Below are positions 1 to 7,792 of a stretch of 64,000 bases of DNA, one piece after another. The notes beneath the pieces are model-generated. The model worked only from the letters and a program-made list of their open reading frames with translations. It was not told the origin of the DNA and did not search any database. The DNA lies in assembly GCF_018603905.1 (NCBI RefSeq), contig NZ_JAHFZZ010000004.1, forward strand, positions 372,001 through 436,000, read 5' to 3'. The DNA comes from Nonomuraea sp. NEAU-A123 (GTDB taxonomy: Bacteria > Actinomycetota > Actinomycetes > Streptosporangiales > Streptosporangiaceae). Made by a program: the position numbers and the translations under genes. Within the stretch, counting starts at the first letter, position 1. Each line of letters begins with the position of its first letter.

Positions 1-11
1 AGACCGCTTGA

Positions 12-89
12 GGCCGCCGGCAACGGCGGCCCTAGATGGATGGTCGCCCCTTCGTTCCGACGAAGGACAGAACCCGGCCTACAGGCCGG
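12..89. other. Three consecutive perfect hairpins
   Basis: Three inverted repeats follow each other: GGCCGCCG/CGGCGGCC with loop GCAA (12-31), CCTTCGT/ACGAAGG with loop TCCG (49-66), and CCGGCCT/AGGCCGG around AC (74-89). No recognisable gene covers them. They could be tandem terminators of a gene to the left of the window, the end of a mobile element, or a structured RNA. Bases 90-166 contain nothing I can assign. Confidence 0.5.
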
Positions 90-166
90 CTCGTCTCACA
101 CTCTTCGCTCCTGCCCGGCAAGGAGATCACCATCTCTGAGCATGTACGGCACGTGGGCATGCTGGT

Positions 167-910
167 TCAGCTGTGAGTCGCCCGCGTGTACCGGTCGGCG
201 AGACGGTGCAGGTGCGTGAGGAGTTCCGGCGGCCCTGTGACGTGGAAGTCCGCGCCGAGCAGGCCCAGATAGACGCCGAGGGTCTCGATGGTGTCCGCGC
301 CGGTGTGCAGGACGCAGGTGTGTTCGTCGACGCGCTCGACCGTGCCGACCGCCGGGCTGATCAGGTCGGCGACGACCTCGGCCGGCGCGTGCACGGTGAC
401 CCGTGCCCGATAGCGCCAGGCGGCGGCGGATACCCGGCGTGACAGTATGCGGCGACGTCGTCGTCGGGCAGGTCGCGCGGTGTGAAGCGGGGGCCGGTCG
501 GGGTGCGAGGCCGTATCCGGTCGGCGCGGAAGGTACGCCAGTCGTCCCGCTCGACGTCCCATGCCAGCAGGTCAGCGGCGGCCCCAGTTGACCAGCCGGT
601 ACGGCTCGACGGTGCGCACAGTGGCCGTACCCTCATGGTCGCGGTAGTCCAACCGGAGCTGTACGCGTTCGCGGCAGGCCGCGGCCAGGGCGGTCAGGAT
701 TGACGGGTCGACACGGGGACCGGCGTCATCGCGGGGAACCGGCACCGTGTAGGTCTGCAGGGTGCTGACCCGGCGCCGCAGCCGGGACGGCAACACCTGC
801 TCCAGCTTCGCCAGCGCCCGCAGGGACGCCGCGCACATCCCGCGCCAATCCGGTCTCGCGTTGTCGACGCCTTCGCCTCGAAGGAAAAGACGTTGCAGGT
901 CAACGCTCAC
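167..910 (-). pseudogene. WYL-domain transcriptional regulator, frameshifted and 5'-truncated
   Basis: Three reading frames read in order give the C-terminal two thirds of a YafY-type WYL regulator, a ligand-sensing HTH family. The first piece (910 to about 574) runs through ASLRALAKLEQVLPSRL to PYRLVNWGRR and then stops. Restoring two lost bases at about 572-574 turns TGACCTGCTG back into Trp-Tyr-Leu-Leu, so the deletion hits the motif that names the family. The second piece continues LLAWDVERDDWRTFRADRI to about 445, where one lost base shifts frame again. The third piece carries SRRVSAAAWRYRARVTVHAP to the stop. The N-terminal helix-turn-helix is absent. The gene cannot give a functional regulator. 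Confidence 0.85.
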
Positions 911-936
911 ATATCAAAGGGATCAAGGGTTCGAAA

Positions 937-1470
937 CTAGGAGGCGGGTACGATCCCGTCGTCGTTGGCTGTTGGAGCCGAACCAGAAGGCGCCCACCAT
1001 TGCTCGCCGTCGAATTCCGGTGGGCGGCGAACGGAAGAGGGCTTCGAGCGGGCAGGGTATGTGGTCCCTTTTGTATCTTTGCGGCCGATTCGCGTTGATA
1101 TAGTAGCCACATCTGCGGACGTGTACGCGGTGCGGGTGCCAGAAATAGACATATCAGCGGCCTCGGCTAACGCCCTCAGCCTGTAAGGCTCTGGCCGAAC
1201 GAACTCCCTGGCGTATGCGACTATCAGCCGCATCTGTTGCTGTATATCCCTTTTTTGCGCAGCGAGCTCGTCGAGCTTTGCGAGGACGGGATCTTCTGAG
1301 GTGGAGGCACGTGCCGCCATCATCAGGTCCGCCGTGATCGTGCGTCGCTGCTCTCGTAATGCCTTCAGGCGGGCTTCATACTCCTTTGAGCCTTCGTCTG
1401 CGCCGATGGTGATGTTCGGGATGAGGATCTTGGCGAGTTCGTGTGCGATTTCTTCCACGCGATGCAGCAT
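937..1470 (-). CDS. Hypothetical coiled-coil protein with possible C-terminal HTH
   Basis: A 177-residue protein I cannot assign to a named family. Residues about 25-85 are charged and heptad-like (EYEARLKALREQRRTI, LAKLDELAAQKRDIQQQM), suggesting a coiled coil. The stretch YRLRALAEAADMSISGTRTAY (about 96-116) looks like a helix-turn-helix. The first in-frame ATG after an upstream stop is used; no clear ribosome binding site precedes it. The last 40 residues are Pro/Ser-rich. The C-terminal part of a serine recombinase is an alternative, but no catalytic domain is present upstream. It sits just upstream of the WYL pseudogene on the same strand and may itself be a relic. Confidence 0.4.
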   Translation of the reverse strand: MLHRVEEIAHELAKILIPNITIGADEGSKEYEARLKALREQRRTITADLMMAARASTSEDPVLAKLDELAAQKRDIQQQMRLIVAYAREFVRPEPYRLRALAEAADMSISGTRTAYTSADVATISTRIGRKDTKGTTYPARSKPSSVRRPPEFDGEQWWAPSGSAPTANDDGIVPAS

Positions 1471-1664
1471 CCGGTAAAGAGTGCAGAGATCGCAAGAACT
1501 TCTTCAATATGCACGCGGGGTGCGGGGTTGTGGGGAGAAATATTCCCCACCTGGAGATGTGCTCTCTCCCCCTCTGGTGGAAAGAAGCGCGCTTGGAGCA
1601 GTAATCGCATCTTGGCGCTAAAAGGATCTTGTGGAATTCTCGAGGTACGCGCAGGTGCGGCATA

Positions 1665-1693
1665 AAGGGTCGCTCGCAAGGCGAGCGGCCCTT
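1665..1693 (+). terminator. Hairpin, probable terminator
   Basis: A 13-bp stem, AAGGGTCGCTCGC with GCGAGCGGCCCTT, has a 3-base AAG loop and one G-T wobble. It is followed by CTGTCTG. The surrounding stretch 1471-1756 contains no convincing gene. Confidence 0.55.
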
Positions 1694-1756
1694 CTGTCTG
1701 TAGCAGAAAGGCCGCTCTCGCGGGTCCTCGATACGCTCATGCGAAGGGAATCCGCT

Positions 1757-1960
1757 GTGAAGAGAATACTCGGAAGGCGTCACGAGCCGGAAGTGATGGA
1801 GCAGGAGAAGGGCAAGCAACCGCTCCCTCAGAGATGGGTGGTCATTCTCTTTGCGTCTCTGCTCGCGGGGACGATGGCTGGATCATCTGCCGGCTCGTCC
1901 GCGGTCGGCGTCGCCACCGCTCTCACGATCGCCGGCTTCTTACACTCCGCAATGGGATAG
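1757..1960 (+). CDS. Small putative membrane protein
   Basis: A 67-residue protein with a basic start (KRILGRRHEPE) and one or two hydrophobic segments: WVVILFASLLAGTMAG, then a Ser/Gly linker and AVGVATALTIAGFL. The reading frame is open from further upstream, but GTG 1757 has a plausible AAGGGA ribosome binding site 7 bases away and the upstream part overlaps the hairpin at 1665-1693. ATG 1796 is a shorter alternative. No family recognised; it would sit in the cytoplasmic membrane. It ends 13 bases before the stop of the convergent WYL regulator gene. Confidence 0.45.
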   Translation: MKRILGRRHEPEVMEQEKGKQPLPQRWVVILFASLLAGTMAGSSAGSSAVGVATALTIAGFLHSAMG

Positions 1961-1972
1961 CGTCCGGGCCTG

Positions 1973-2932
1973 TCATGGGTTGTCCGCCAGGGCGGCGGCG
2001 AAACGGGCCGCGAGCGTCGCGACCGCGGCGCGGAGTTCCTGCCCGCCTTCGACGCGGAAGGGGAACGGCACGCTCGCCAACCACTCCTGCGCATACATGG
2101 CCGGATTGCTCGTGCTGCCGACGAGGACGCACCCGTCTCCTGATGATTCAAGCCGTCCCATGGGAGGCCGGATCCACGGGGCCACCTCAGCCAGAGGGGC
2201 GTCGAACACAACATGGGTGGGGAACTCCCACCCCGTGCCCAGGTTCTCCTCCAGCGCTGCCACCGGGTCGAGGCCGTCGGGCGGCTCGAACTTGTGCGCG
2301 GTCCGCTGGACCGCGTGGACCCGGTCGACCCGGTAGGTGCGGATCGCGTCCGCGCGATGGGAGTGACACAGGAGGTACCAGCGTCCGTAGCGGGCGACGA
2401 CCGCCCAAGGATCCACCTCGGCCGCCCATTCGTTGCCGGACTCGCTTCGATACGTGATCAGCACGCGGCGTCGGCTCGCGATGGCAGAGACGAGTGCGCT
2501 GGTGGTGGCGGGATCTGGACGGGCCGAGTGCCGGTCGGGCGCAGCCGACGCATGCTCTCGCAGCGCGGCCGCCTGCCGGCCGACGCTCTCGGGCAGTGCC
2601 CGGATGACCTTGCCCAGGGCAGTACCGACGAGGTCGTCGACGTCGGCCGCAGGTTGGCCGTCGAGCACCGCCATGACCAGATGAAGTGCCTCGGCCTCCG
2701 TGAAGACGACCGGAGGCAGCCTCGTCCCCCGCCCGAGCCGGTACCCGCCGTAGGGCCCGCGGGCTGACTCGACGGGAATGCCCGCCTCTCGGAGGATTCC
2801 GACGTACCGGCGCGCGGCCCGCTCCGTGACACCCAAACTCGCGGCGAGTTCGTCGGCCGTCACGCCGGGGCGGGCTTGGAGGATCTCGATGGTACGCAGA
2901 GCTCGTGCGGTGGGGCTGAGATCGGTCGGCAC
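1973..2932 (-). CDS. HTH/WYL-domain transcriptional regulator (YafY family)
   Basis: An intact 319-residue regulator. Residues 1-65 form a DeoR-like winged helix (ALRTIEILQARPGVTADELA, then a GPYGGYRLGRG wing), followed by the WYL domain with YRSESGNEW and YGRWYLLCHSHRADAIRTYRVDRV, and a C-terminal WCX extension. The family senses small ligands or nucleic acids through WYL. The start is GTG, with a TAACCT box 6 bases before it, so the transcript is probably leaderless. It is divergent from the DinB protein gene with about 70 bases between the starts, the usual layout for a YafY regulator controlling a neighbouring DinB or hydrolase gene. Confidence 0.92.
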   Translation of the reverse strand: MPTDLSPTARALRTIEILQARPGVTADELAASLGVTERAARRYVGILREAGIPVESARGPYGGYRLGRGTRLPPVVFTEAEALHLVMAVLDGQPAADVDDLVGTALGKVIRALPESVGRQAAALREHASAAPDRHSARPDPATTSALVSAIASRRRVLITYRSESGNEWAAEVDPWAVVARYGRWYLLCHSHRADAIRTYRVDRVHAVQRTAHKFEPPDGLDPVAALEENLGTGWEFPTHVVFDAPLAEVAPWIRPPMGRLESSGDGCVLVGSTSNPAMYAQEWLASVPFPFRVEGGQELRAAVATLAARFAAALADNP

Positions 2933-2938
2933 ACGAGC

Positions 2939-2944
2939 AGGTTA
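2939..2944 (-). promoter_or_regulatory. TANNNT -10 box of the WYL regulator (leaderless)
   Basis: On the minus strand TAACCT lies 6 bases before GTG 2932. No Shine-Dalgarno sequence fits in the gap. Confidence 0.55.
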
Positions 2945-2989
2945 GGTGGTCACGAGATAAACCGGAAGTAGATTGTCCGGAATTGGCCC

Positions 2990-2995
2990 TAGCGT
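2990..2995 (+). promoter_or_regulatory. TANNNT -10 box of the DinB gene (leaderless)
   Basis: TAGCGT lies 7 bases before ATG 3003. The interval 2945-2989 also has CCGGA/TCCGG arms about 9 bases apart, a possible site for the divergent WYL regulator. Confidence 0.5.
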
Positions 2996-3002
2996 GAGGT
3001 CC

Positions 3003-3803
3003 ATGACCGAGTTCCGCGAGCAGGACCTCGCAGGAGCACGCTTCGAGCGCGTGAGCCTCCGGGGCGCCGCCTTCAGCCAGGTGCACCTCAACGACGCCCG
3101 CATGCGAGCGGTCGACTTCACCGGCGCGCGGATACGCGGCGCCCTGTTCAACGCGAGCCGCCTGCGCGGCGTCGAGCTGGTCGACGTCGAGATCAGCGGC
3201 GAGTTGAAGAACGTCGTGGTGAACGGCGTCGACATCGCACCGCTCGTCGAGGCCGAGCTGAATCGCCGCATGCCCGAACGGGGGAAAATGCGCCCCGACG
3301 ACCCCGATGGATTCCGTGAGGCGTGGGCGATCCTGGAGCGGCTGTGGGAGGACACCGTCGCGCGGGCGAGTACATTCCCCGAAGCGACGCTCCACCGCAG
3401 CGTGGATGACGAGTGGTCCTTCATCCAGACCCTGCGGCACCTCAACTTCGCCGGCGCTGCCTGGGTGGGCCGGATGATCCTCGGCAACCTCTCGCCGTGG
3501 CACCCGTGGGACCTGCCGTGGGACGATGCGCCCGGGTGGGACGGTATCCCGTGGGACCGCGAGGCACGACCCTCGCTCGATGAGGTGCTCACGGTCCGAC
3601 GCGAACGCCAGGCGATGGTCCGCCACGTCATGGCGTCACTCACCGACGAGCACCTCGCCTCTGAGGTGACTCGCACCGAGCCCGGCTGGCCCCGGATGGA
3701 GAGCTTCCCCGTCAAGGAATGTCTCCGCATCGTCCTCAACGAGGAATGGGAACACCGGCTCTATGCCGAACGTGATCTGACCGCACTGGAGAAAGAGAAC
3801 TGA
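3003..3803 (+). CDS. Pentapeptide-repeat / DinB-like domain protein
   Basis: A 266-residue cytoplasmic protein. Residues about 1-80 are degenerate pentapeptide repeats (DLAGARFERVSLRGAAFSQV, then MRAVDFTGARIRGALFNASR). Residues about 95-265 are a DinB-type four-helix domain: DEWSFIQTLRHLNFA, then VKECLRIVLNEEWEHRLYAE with conserved histidines that usually bind a divalent metal. DinB-like proteins are often thiol transferases or of unknown role. ATG 3003 is chosen because of the TAGCGT box just before it and because homology starts there. Two bases separate it from the hydrolase gene, so both are probably one operon controlled by the divergent WYL regulator. Confidence 0.85.
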   Translation: MTEFREQDLAGARFERVSLRGAAFSQVHLNDARMRAVDFTGARIRGALFNASRLRGVELVDVEISGELKNVVVNGVDIAPLVEAELNRRMPERGKMRPDDPDGFREAWAILERLWEDTVARASTFPEATLHRSVDDEWSFIQTLRHLNFAGAAWVGRMILGNLSPWHPWDLPWDDAPGWDGIPWDREARPSLDEVLTVRRERQAMVRHVMASLTDEHLASEVTRTEPGWPRMESFPVKECLRIVLNEEWEHRLYAERDLTALEKEN

Positions 3804-3805
3804 TC

Positions 3806-4492
3806 ATGGACATCCTGCTCATTGGCGGCCTGTGGCTCGACGGATCCGCATGGGACGACGTCGTTTCCGCACTTGAGCCACTCGGCCACCGCCCCGTGCC
3901 CGTCACCCTGCCGGGCCAGGGTGACGGATCCGCGTCCGCCACGCTCGATGACCAGGTGGCAGCGGTGCTCGCCGCCGTGGACTCAGCGCCCGAAAAGCCC
4001 ATGGTGGTGGGGCATTCCGCCGCCTGCACCCTGGCTTGGCTGGCCGCTGACGCTCGACCGGAGCAGGTCGCGAAAATCGCCCTCATTGGCGGCTTCCCGG
4101 CCGCCGACGGCGAGCCTTACGCCGACTTCTTCGAGCTGAAGGATGGCGTCATGCCCTTCCCCGGCTGGGGCCCGTTCGAGGGGCCGGACTCTGCCGACCT
4201 TGATGAGGAGGCCAAGCGAATCTTCGCGTCCGCTGCGATCCCGGTCCCCGAGGGAGTGGCCAAGGGCGTGGTGCGTCTGACGGACGAACGAAGGTTCGAC
4301 ATCCCGGTCGTACTCGTGTGCCCAGAATTCACCCCTGCCCAGGTTCAGGAGTGGATCGACGCCGGCGACCTGCCCGAGCTCGCCAGGGCCAAGCATCTTG
4401 ACCTCGTCGACATCGACTCGGGCCATTGGCCGATGGTCAGCAAGCCGGTCGAACTCGCCCGGCTCCTGGCCGCAGCGGCTGCCGAGGCCTGA
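3806..4492 (+). CDS. Alpha/beta hydrolase
   Basis: A 228-residue alpha/beta-hydrolase-fold protein. It opens with a strand and oxyanion loop (ILLIGGLWLDGSAWDD). The nucleophile elbow is GHSAA, with Ser at about residue 73, and a late histidine in DSGHWPM is the likely catalytic His near residue 209. The acid is probably an Asp in the VLVCPEF to DLVDID region. The length suits a compact esterase or lactonase of the AB_hydrolase_6 type; the substrate is not predictable. It follows the DinB gene after 2 bases. Confidence 0.88.
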   Translation: MDILLIGGLWLDGSAWDDVVSALEPLGHRPVPVTLPGQGDGSASATLDDQVAAVLAAVDSAPEKPMVVGHSAACTLAWLAADARPEQVAKIALIGGFPAADGEPYADFFELKDGVMPFPGWGPFEGPDSADLDEEAKRIFASAAIPVPEGVAKGVVRLTDERRFDIPVVLVCPEFTPAQVQEWIDAGDLPELARAKHLDLVDIDSGHWPMVSKPVELARLLAAAAAEA

Positions 4493-4536
4493 CACGGCGC
4501 CACAGCCGGGGGCGGCGCGCGCGAAAGGACGCAAGG

Positions 4537-4908
4537 ATGTCGTACACGGTCCGCCCCCTGGACGCCTCTACGTGGGCTGCCTTCGCGGAGCTTGTCGAGC
4601 GCAACAACGGGATCTTCGGTGGGTGCTGGTGCATGGGTTACCACCCGGAGCGCGGCCAGAAGGGGATCAGCCGTCGCGCGGTCAAGGAGGACCGGGTCCG
4701 GACAGATCGCGCTCATGCCGCGCTTCACCCGCGGTCGGCAGGTCAGCAAGCACGCATGGATCGTGAGCAGGGTGGTCGATCCGGTGTGAGCGTCCGCTAC
4801 CACGCTCTTCCGCATCCCAGATTTCGCTCGCTCATGCCGTTCGTGGCAGGACAAGGAGGATCAAGCCGGGGGATGCGCGCGGAGCCAGTCTGCCGCTCTG
4901 CGCGCTGA
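4537..4908 (+). pseudogene. GNAT acetyltransferase, truncated remnant
   Basis: The first 62 or so residues (RPLDASTWAAFAELVERNNG, then GGCWCMGYHPERGQKGIS) match the N-terminus of an actinobacterial GNAT acetyltransferase. Homology ends at about 4722 near AVKEDRVRTDRAHAAL, where the acetyl-CoA binding core should begin. The rest of the frame to 4908 is unrelated, low-quality sequence, and no other frame restores the fold. The start ATG 4537 has an AAGGAC-type site upstream. The catalytic core is missing, so the gene is most likely dead. Confidence 0.7.
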
Positions 4909-5289
4909 TGCGCGGGACAGCCACGCGTCCTGGACCACCTCGGCCAGCTCGTCCCGGGTGAGCTCACCGATCCGGCTGGCCCGCAGCAGCACCGACGGGT
5001 GACCGTTGAAGTGCGCGGTGGTGAAGAACTGCGACGCCTCGTCCTGAACCAGCGCCTGCTTTTCCGCCTCGGACTCGACCCAGAAGACGATCACATCCGC
5101 ATGGCGCTCCCCGGTGTCAGGGTCGACCGCGTCCGGCCGTGGGTTGCGGAAGAAGACGAACGACTTCCCGCCCACTTGGTAGACCGGATTGTCGCCGGTC
5201 CCGTACTCGACGGTGACGTGCGGCATGGCCAGAGCCAGCTCGTGCACGTCCTCGACGCGGGCGGGCCGGCTTCCCTTTTCATCAGACAC
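4861..5289 (-). CDS. MmcQ/YjbR family protein
   Basis: A 142-residue protein of the MmcQ/YjbR (CyaY-like fold) family. Typical features are the opening VEDVHELALAMPHVTVEYGT, the central KSFVFFRNPRPDA and DVIVFWVESEAEKQALVQDE, and the ending HFNGHPSVLLRASRIGELTR with a helical DAWLSRASARRAADWLRAH. Members are small cytoplasmic proteins proposed to bind DNA; the real role is unknown. The gene is monocistronic and its 3' end overlaps the dead end of the GNAT remnant. Confidence 0.9.
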   Translation of the reverse strand: MSDEKGSRPARVEDVHELALAMPHVTVEYGTGDNPVYQVGGKSFVFFRNPRPDAVDPDTGERHADVIVFWVESEAEKQALVQDEASQFFTTAHFNGHPSVLLRASRIGELTRDELAEVVQDAWLSRASARRAADWLRAHPPA

Positions 5290-5410
5290 AGCCCCAGCGT
5301 AGGCGGCTCCCGGCGGAACATCCGGCCAAGCCGCACTGCACGCGGTGCGCTACCGGCGGGCGATGATGCTGTCGGCCTCGGCCGACGGGAAACGAGTGCG
5401 GAACTGTTCG

Positions 5411-6124
5411 TCAGAGGCCGGCGTGAACGCCGATACCTCCCGAGACGGTGAGGTTGTCGCCGGTGATGTAGCTGGCGGCGTCCGAGGCGAGGAAGGCCAC
5501 GGCTTCGGCGATATCGGCGGGAGCGCCGGCGCGGCCGAGCGGGACGTCCCGAGCCCAGGACTCGATCATCTCCTGGGAGATGCCCATCTTGCTGTAGGCA
5601 GGGGTGTTGATCAGTCCTGGGCTGACGGCGTTGACGCGGATGCGGCGGGGGGCGAGTTCGAGCGCGAGGGACCGCATGAGGGGAACCAGAGCGCCCTTGG
5701 CGGCTGTCATGGCGGCACCGAGCCCTTCGGCGGCGCCCACGGTGAACACGACCGAGGCGCCCTCGTTGAGGAGCGGGAGCGCCTTTTGCAGGGTGAAGAA
5801 GCTGCCCTTGACGTTGACGTCGAACAGGGCGTCGAAGGCGGCTTCGTCGGTTGACTCGATCGGGCCGGGTCGGGAGACGCCCGCGTTGAGGAAGAGCAGG
5901 TCGAGGGAGCCGAATTGCCGGCGTGCCTGCTCCATTGCATGGTCAATCTCCGGCAGGGACCGTGCGTCGGCCCGGACGACCGTGACGTCTTCGGGAAGTC
6001 CGGTGTTGGCGAGGTTGCTGAGGCCGGTGACCATGACGCGGTAGCCGCGGGAGTGGAGCAGTTCGGCGGTCGCCTTGCCGATGCCGCTGGTTCCACCGGT
6101 GATCAAAGCTGCAGGTGCAGACAT
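5411..6124 (-). CDS. Short-chain dehydrogenase/reductase with altered active site
   Basis: A 237-residue classical SDR. The NAD(P)-binding TGGTSGIG motif is at residues 9-16, LFLNAG near 77-82, and IRVNAVSPG downstream. The catalytic YxxxK is not intact: Lys143 is present but the tyrosine position is Met139 (AMTAAKGA), confirmed on the DNA, and no serine stands at the usual catalytic position (only FTVGAAEG). The enzyme may be inactive on carbinols, have another chemistry, or serve as a binding protein. ATG 6124 is chosen because it starts the Rossmann strand; the open frame extends further upstream. It is divergent from a TetR gene across an operator-like palindrome. Confidence 0.88.
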   Translation of the reverse strand: MSAPAALITGGTSGIGKATAELLHSRGYRVMVTGLSNLANTGLPEDVTVVRADARSLPEIDHAMEQARRQFGSLDLLFLNAGVSRPGPIESTDEAAFDALFDVNVKGSFFTLQKALPLLNEGASVVFTVGAAEGLGAAMTAAKGALVPLMRSLALELAPRRIRVNAVSPGLINTPAYSKMGISQEMIESWARDVPLGRAGAPADIAEAVAFLASDAASYITGDNLTVSGGIGVHAGL

Positions 6125-6211
6125 GATGCGTTCCTTTGCGTGCTTCTGGGAGGTAGGGGGATCGGTCAGCGGCTGTACCGCGACGGTCATCTTTTGACAG
6201 CGTACGACTGC

Positions 6212-6228
6212 TTGGCAGCGACTGCCAA
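6212..6228. promoter_or_regulatory. Putative TetR operator between SDR and TetR genes
   Basis: A perfect palindrome, TTGGCAG-CGA-CTGCCAA, lies between the divergent starts. A further CTGGCAG half-site sits about 20 bases to the right. TTGACA at 6194-6199 could be a -35 element. Position and symmetry fit binding by the adjacent TetR-family protein. Confidence 0.6.
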
Positions 6229-6262
6229 ATCGCATGCGAGCGTCACTCTGGCAGTACTGAGA

Positions 6263-6268
6263 TAACCT
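6263..6268 (+). promoter_or_regulatory. TANNNT -10 box of tetR (leaderless)
   Basis: TAACCT lies 6 bases before ATG 6275; no ribosome binding site is visible. Confidence 0.5.
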
Positions 6269-6274
6269 GGGCAC

Positions 6275-6883
6275 ATGAAGCAGGAAGCCGAGACGGCGAG
6301 CGGTGCACCGGCCACACTGTGGGACCGGGCACGGCAACTGGCCTCCCGAGAGATCCTTGAGACGGCTCTGCGGCTGTTCACCGAGCAGGGCTACGACGAG
6401 ACGACCATCGCCCAGATCGCCCGAGAGGCCGGTGTCTCCCAGCGCACCCTGTTCCGCTACTTCGGCACCAAGGAGGACCTTCTCGGCGGCAACCAGGACC
6501 GGTTTGGGCAGGTCCTGACAGACACGATCAGCGAACTGCCGGCCGAAGTCGGTGTCTGGGAGGCCCTGCGCGCCGGGGTCGCTGCCGTACTGGCCTTGCA
6601 TGACAGCCGCGAACAGGCCCTGGAGCGGTTCCGCCTCCTGCACAACACCGCCTCGCTGCGCGCCGGTTGGCTCGAAAAGCGCCTGCGATTCCAGGAGGAC
6701 CTGCTGCCGCTCATCGAGGCGCGTATGGACGCCGCTACCGGCAGCGTGGGCGCGAAGGCCCGCGCAGTGATCGCGACGGCGTTCGCATGCCTGGATGCCG
6801 CATCGATGACGTGGGTCGACAATGACGGCAAGGGCGACATCATGGACCTGTACGACGAGTGCCTGGCAACCGTGCGTGGCTAA
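6275..6883 (+). CDS. TetR/AcrR family regulator
   Basis: A 202-residue repressor. Residues about 20-70 are a standard TetR DNA-binding domain (EILETALRLFTEQGYDETTI, then IAREAGVSQRTLFRYFGTKE). The C-terminal ligand domain is all-helical (FRLLHNTASLRAGWLEKRL, CLDAASMTWVDNDGK). It is divergent from the SDR gene, so it most likely represses itself and the SDR through the palindrome at 6212-6228; the inducer is unknown. The start is supported by the TAACCT box directly upstream. Confidence 0.92.
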   Translation: MKQEAETASGAPATLWDRARQLASREILETALRLFTEQGYDETTIAQIAREAGVSQRTLFRYFGTKEDLLGGNQDRFGQVLTDTISELPAEVGVWEALRAGVAAVLALHDSREQALERFRLLHNTASLRAGWLEKRLRFQEDLLPLIEARMDAATGSVGAKARAVIATAFACLDAASMTWVDNDGKGDIMDLYDECLATVRG

Positions 6884-7002
6884 CCAGCCCAGAAACCGTG
6901 GCCCGACAGCGCCAAATTCATCGGCCTGACCCGGTCACAGCACTGGCGTTCAACCGCTGCCGGTCGGGGCCAGCGTGGCTAGATACCCTCGGAAAACCAC
7001 GG

Positions 7003-7506
7003 TCACCTCCCCGCTCCGGAAGACCTCCACAAGCGCGATGGAAACCGCTGCTCGAACGACTTGAACCACGCCGCCAATGCGTCACCTGTCAGCGAGGACC
7101 GGCCTTTCGAGAAGTCGTACAGGAGGAAGACCCCGTCCGGAGTCAGGACGCGGGCTACCTCGGCAAGAGCCGACGAAAGTTCGGTGTGGTTCAGCGAGCC
7201 GGCGGCGGCGACCAGGTCGAACGACGATGCGGCGAACGGCAGTTCCTCCGCTGCGCCGATGACGAATCGAGCGGATGGCGCGACGGATCGTCGGTGCACC
7301 AGCATCGCTGGGACCGGCTCCAGGCCGACTACGCACTCGGACAATGGTGCGAGCGCAGCAGTGGACACGCTGGCACCGCAGCCGACATCCAGTGCTCGCC
7401 TGACCGGACGCCTAAGGTGAACCGACTTGAGGATCTGCTGATGCACCGGAGGACGGTCGAAGGCGTAGCCCGACGCCAGCCGTTCGCTGTCATAGACGCT
7501 CGGCAC
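7003..7506 (-). pseudogene. Class I SAM-dependent methyltransferase, C-terminally truncated
   Basis: A 167-residue remnant of a methyltransferase of the UbiE/Methyltransf_11 type. Motif I is LDVGCGASVSTAAL (about 40-53). The acidic GLEPVPAML and the post-motif AAEELPFAASSFDLVAAAGS are intact, then EVARVLTPDGVFLLYDFSKG. Relatives are about 240-260 residues; this protein ends soon after KSFEQRFPSRLW with an unrelated tail. The last strands that close the fold are missing. It may still bind SAM but is probably inactive. The 120 bases to the TetR gene show nothing recognisable. Confidence 0.65.
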
Positions 7507-7594
7507 GCATTCCTCTGTTCGGAGCCCTAGTGCCGCAATCCCGGTCCCTCAAGCGTTCCCCGGGTTAGGTTGCCCTGCCCATCCAGCGAACGAT

Positions 7595-7792
7595 CTACAG
7601 CAAGTCACCAGCTTTGAGGCTGTTGACGAACGTCTTCCAGTCGGTGGGGGTGAAGAGCAGTTTGGGGCCGTTCGGGTCTTTGCTGTCGCGGACGGCGACC
7701 ACTCCGGGAAGGTTCATGGCGACTTCAACGCACTGGCCGCCGTTGCCCGAAGAGCGCGATGACTTCCGCCATACGGCGGCGCTCAGGTCCAT
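7595..7792 (-). CDS. DUF397 domain protein
   Basis: A 65-residue DUF397 protein with the typical WRKSSRSSGNGGQCVEVA start, VAVRDSKDPNGPKLLF middle and DWKTFVNSLKAGDL end. DUF397 proteins are usually encoded just after an Xre/DUF5753 regulator and act with it in actinomycete development or antibiotic control. Here that partner is only a stub: its stop overlaps this start as ATGGACCTGA. The gene is therefore an orphan in this locus, though a DUF5753 partner elsewhere is possible. Confidence 0.9.
   Translation of the reverse strand: MDLSAAVWRKSSRSSGNGGQCVEVAMNLPGVVAVRDSKDPNGPKLLFTPTDWKTFVNSLKAGDLL

Noticed and set aside
4592..4789. Frame ending KHAWIVSRVVDPV as continuation of the GNAT gene
   Set aside because: It does not match the acetyl-CoA binding core and cannot restore the enzyme.
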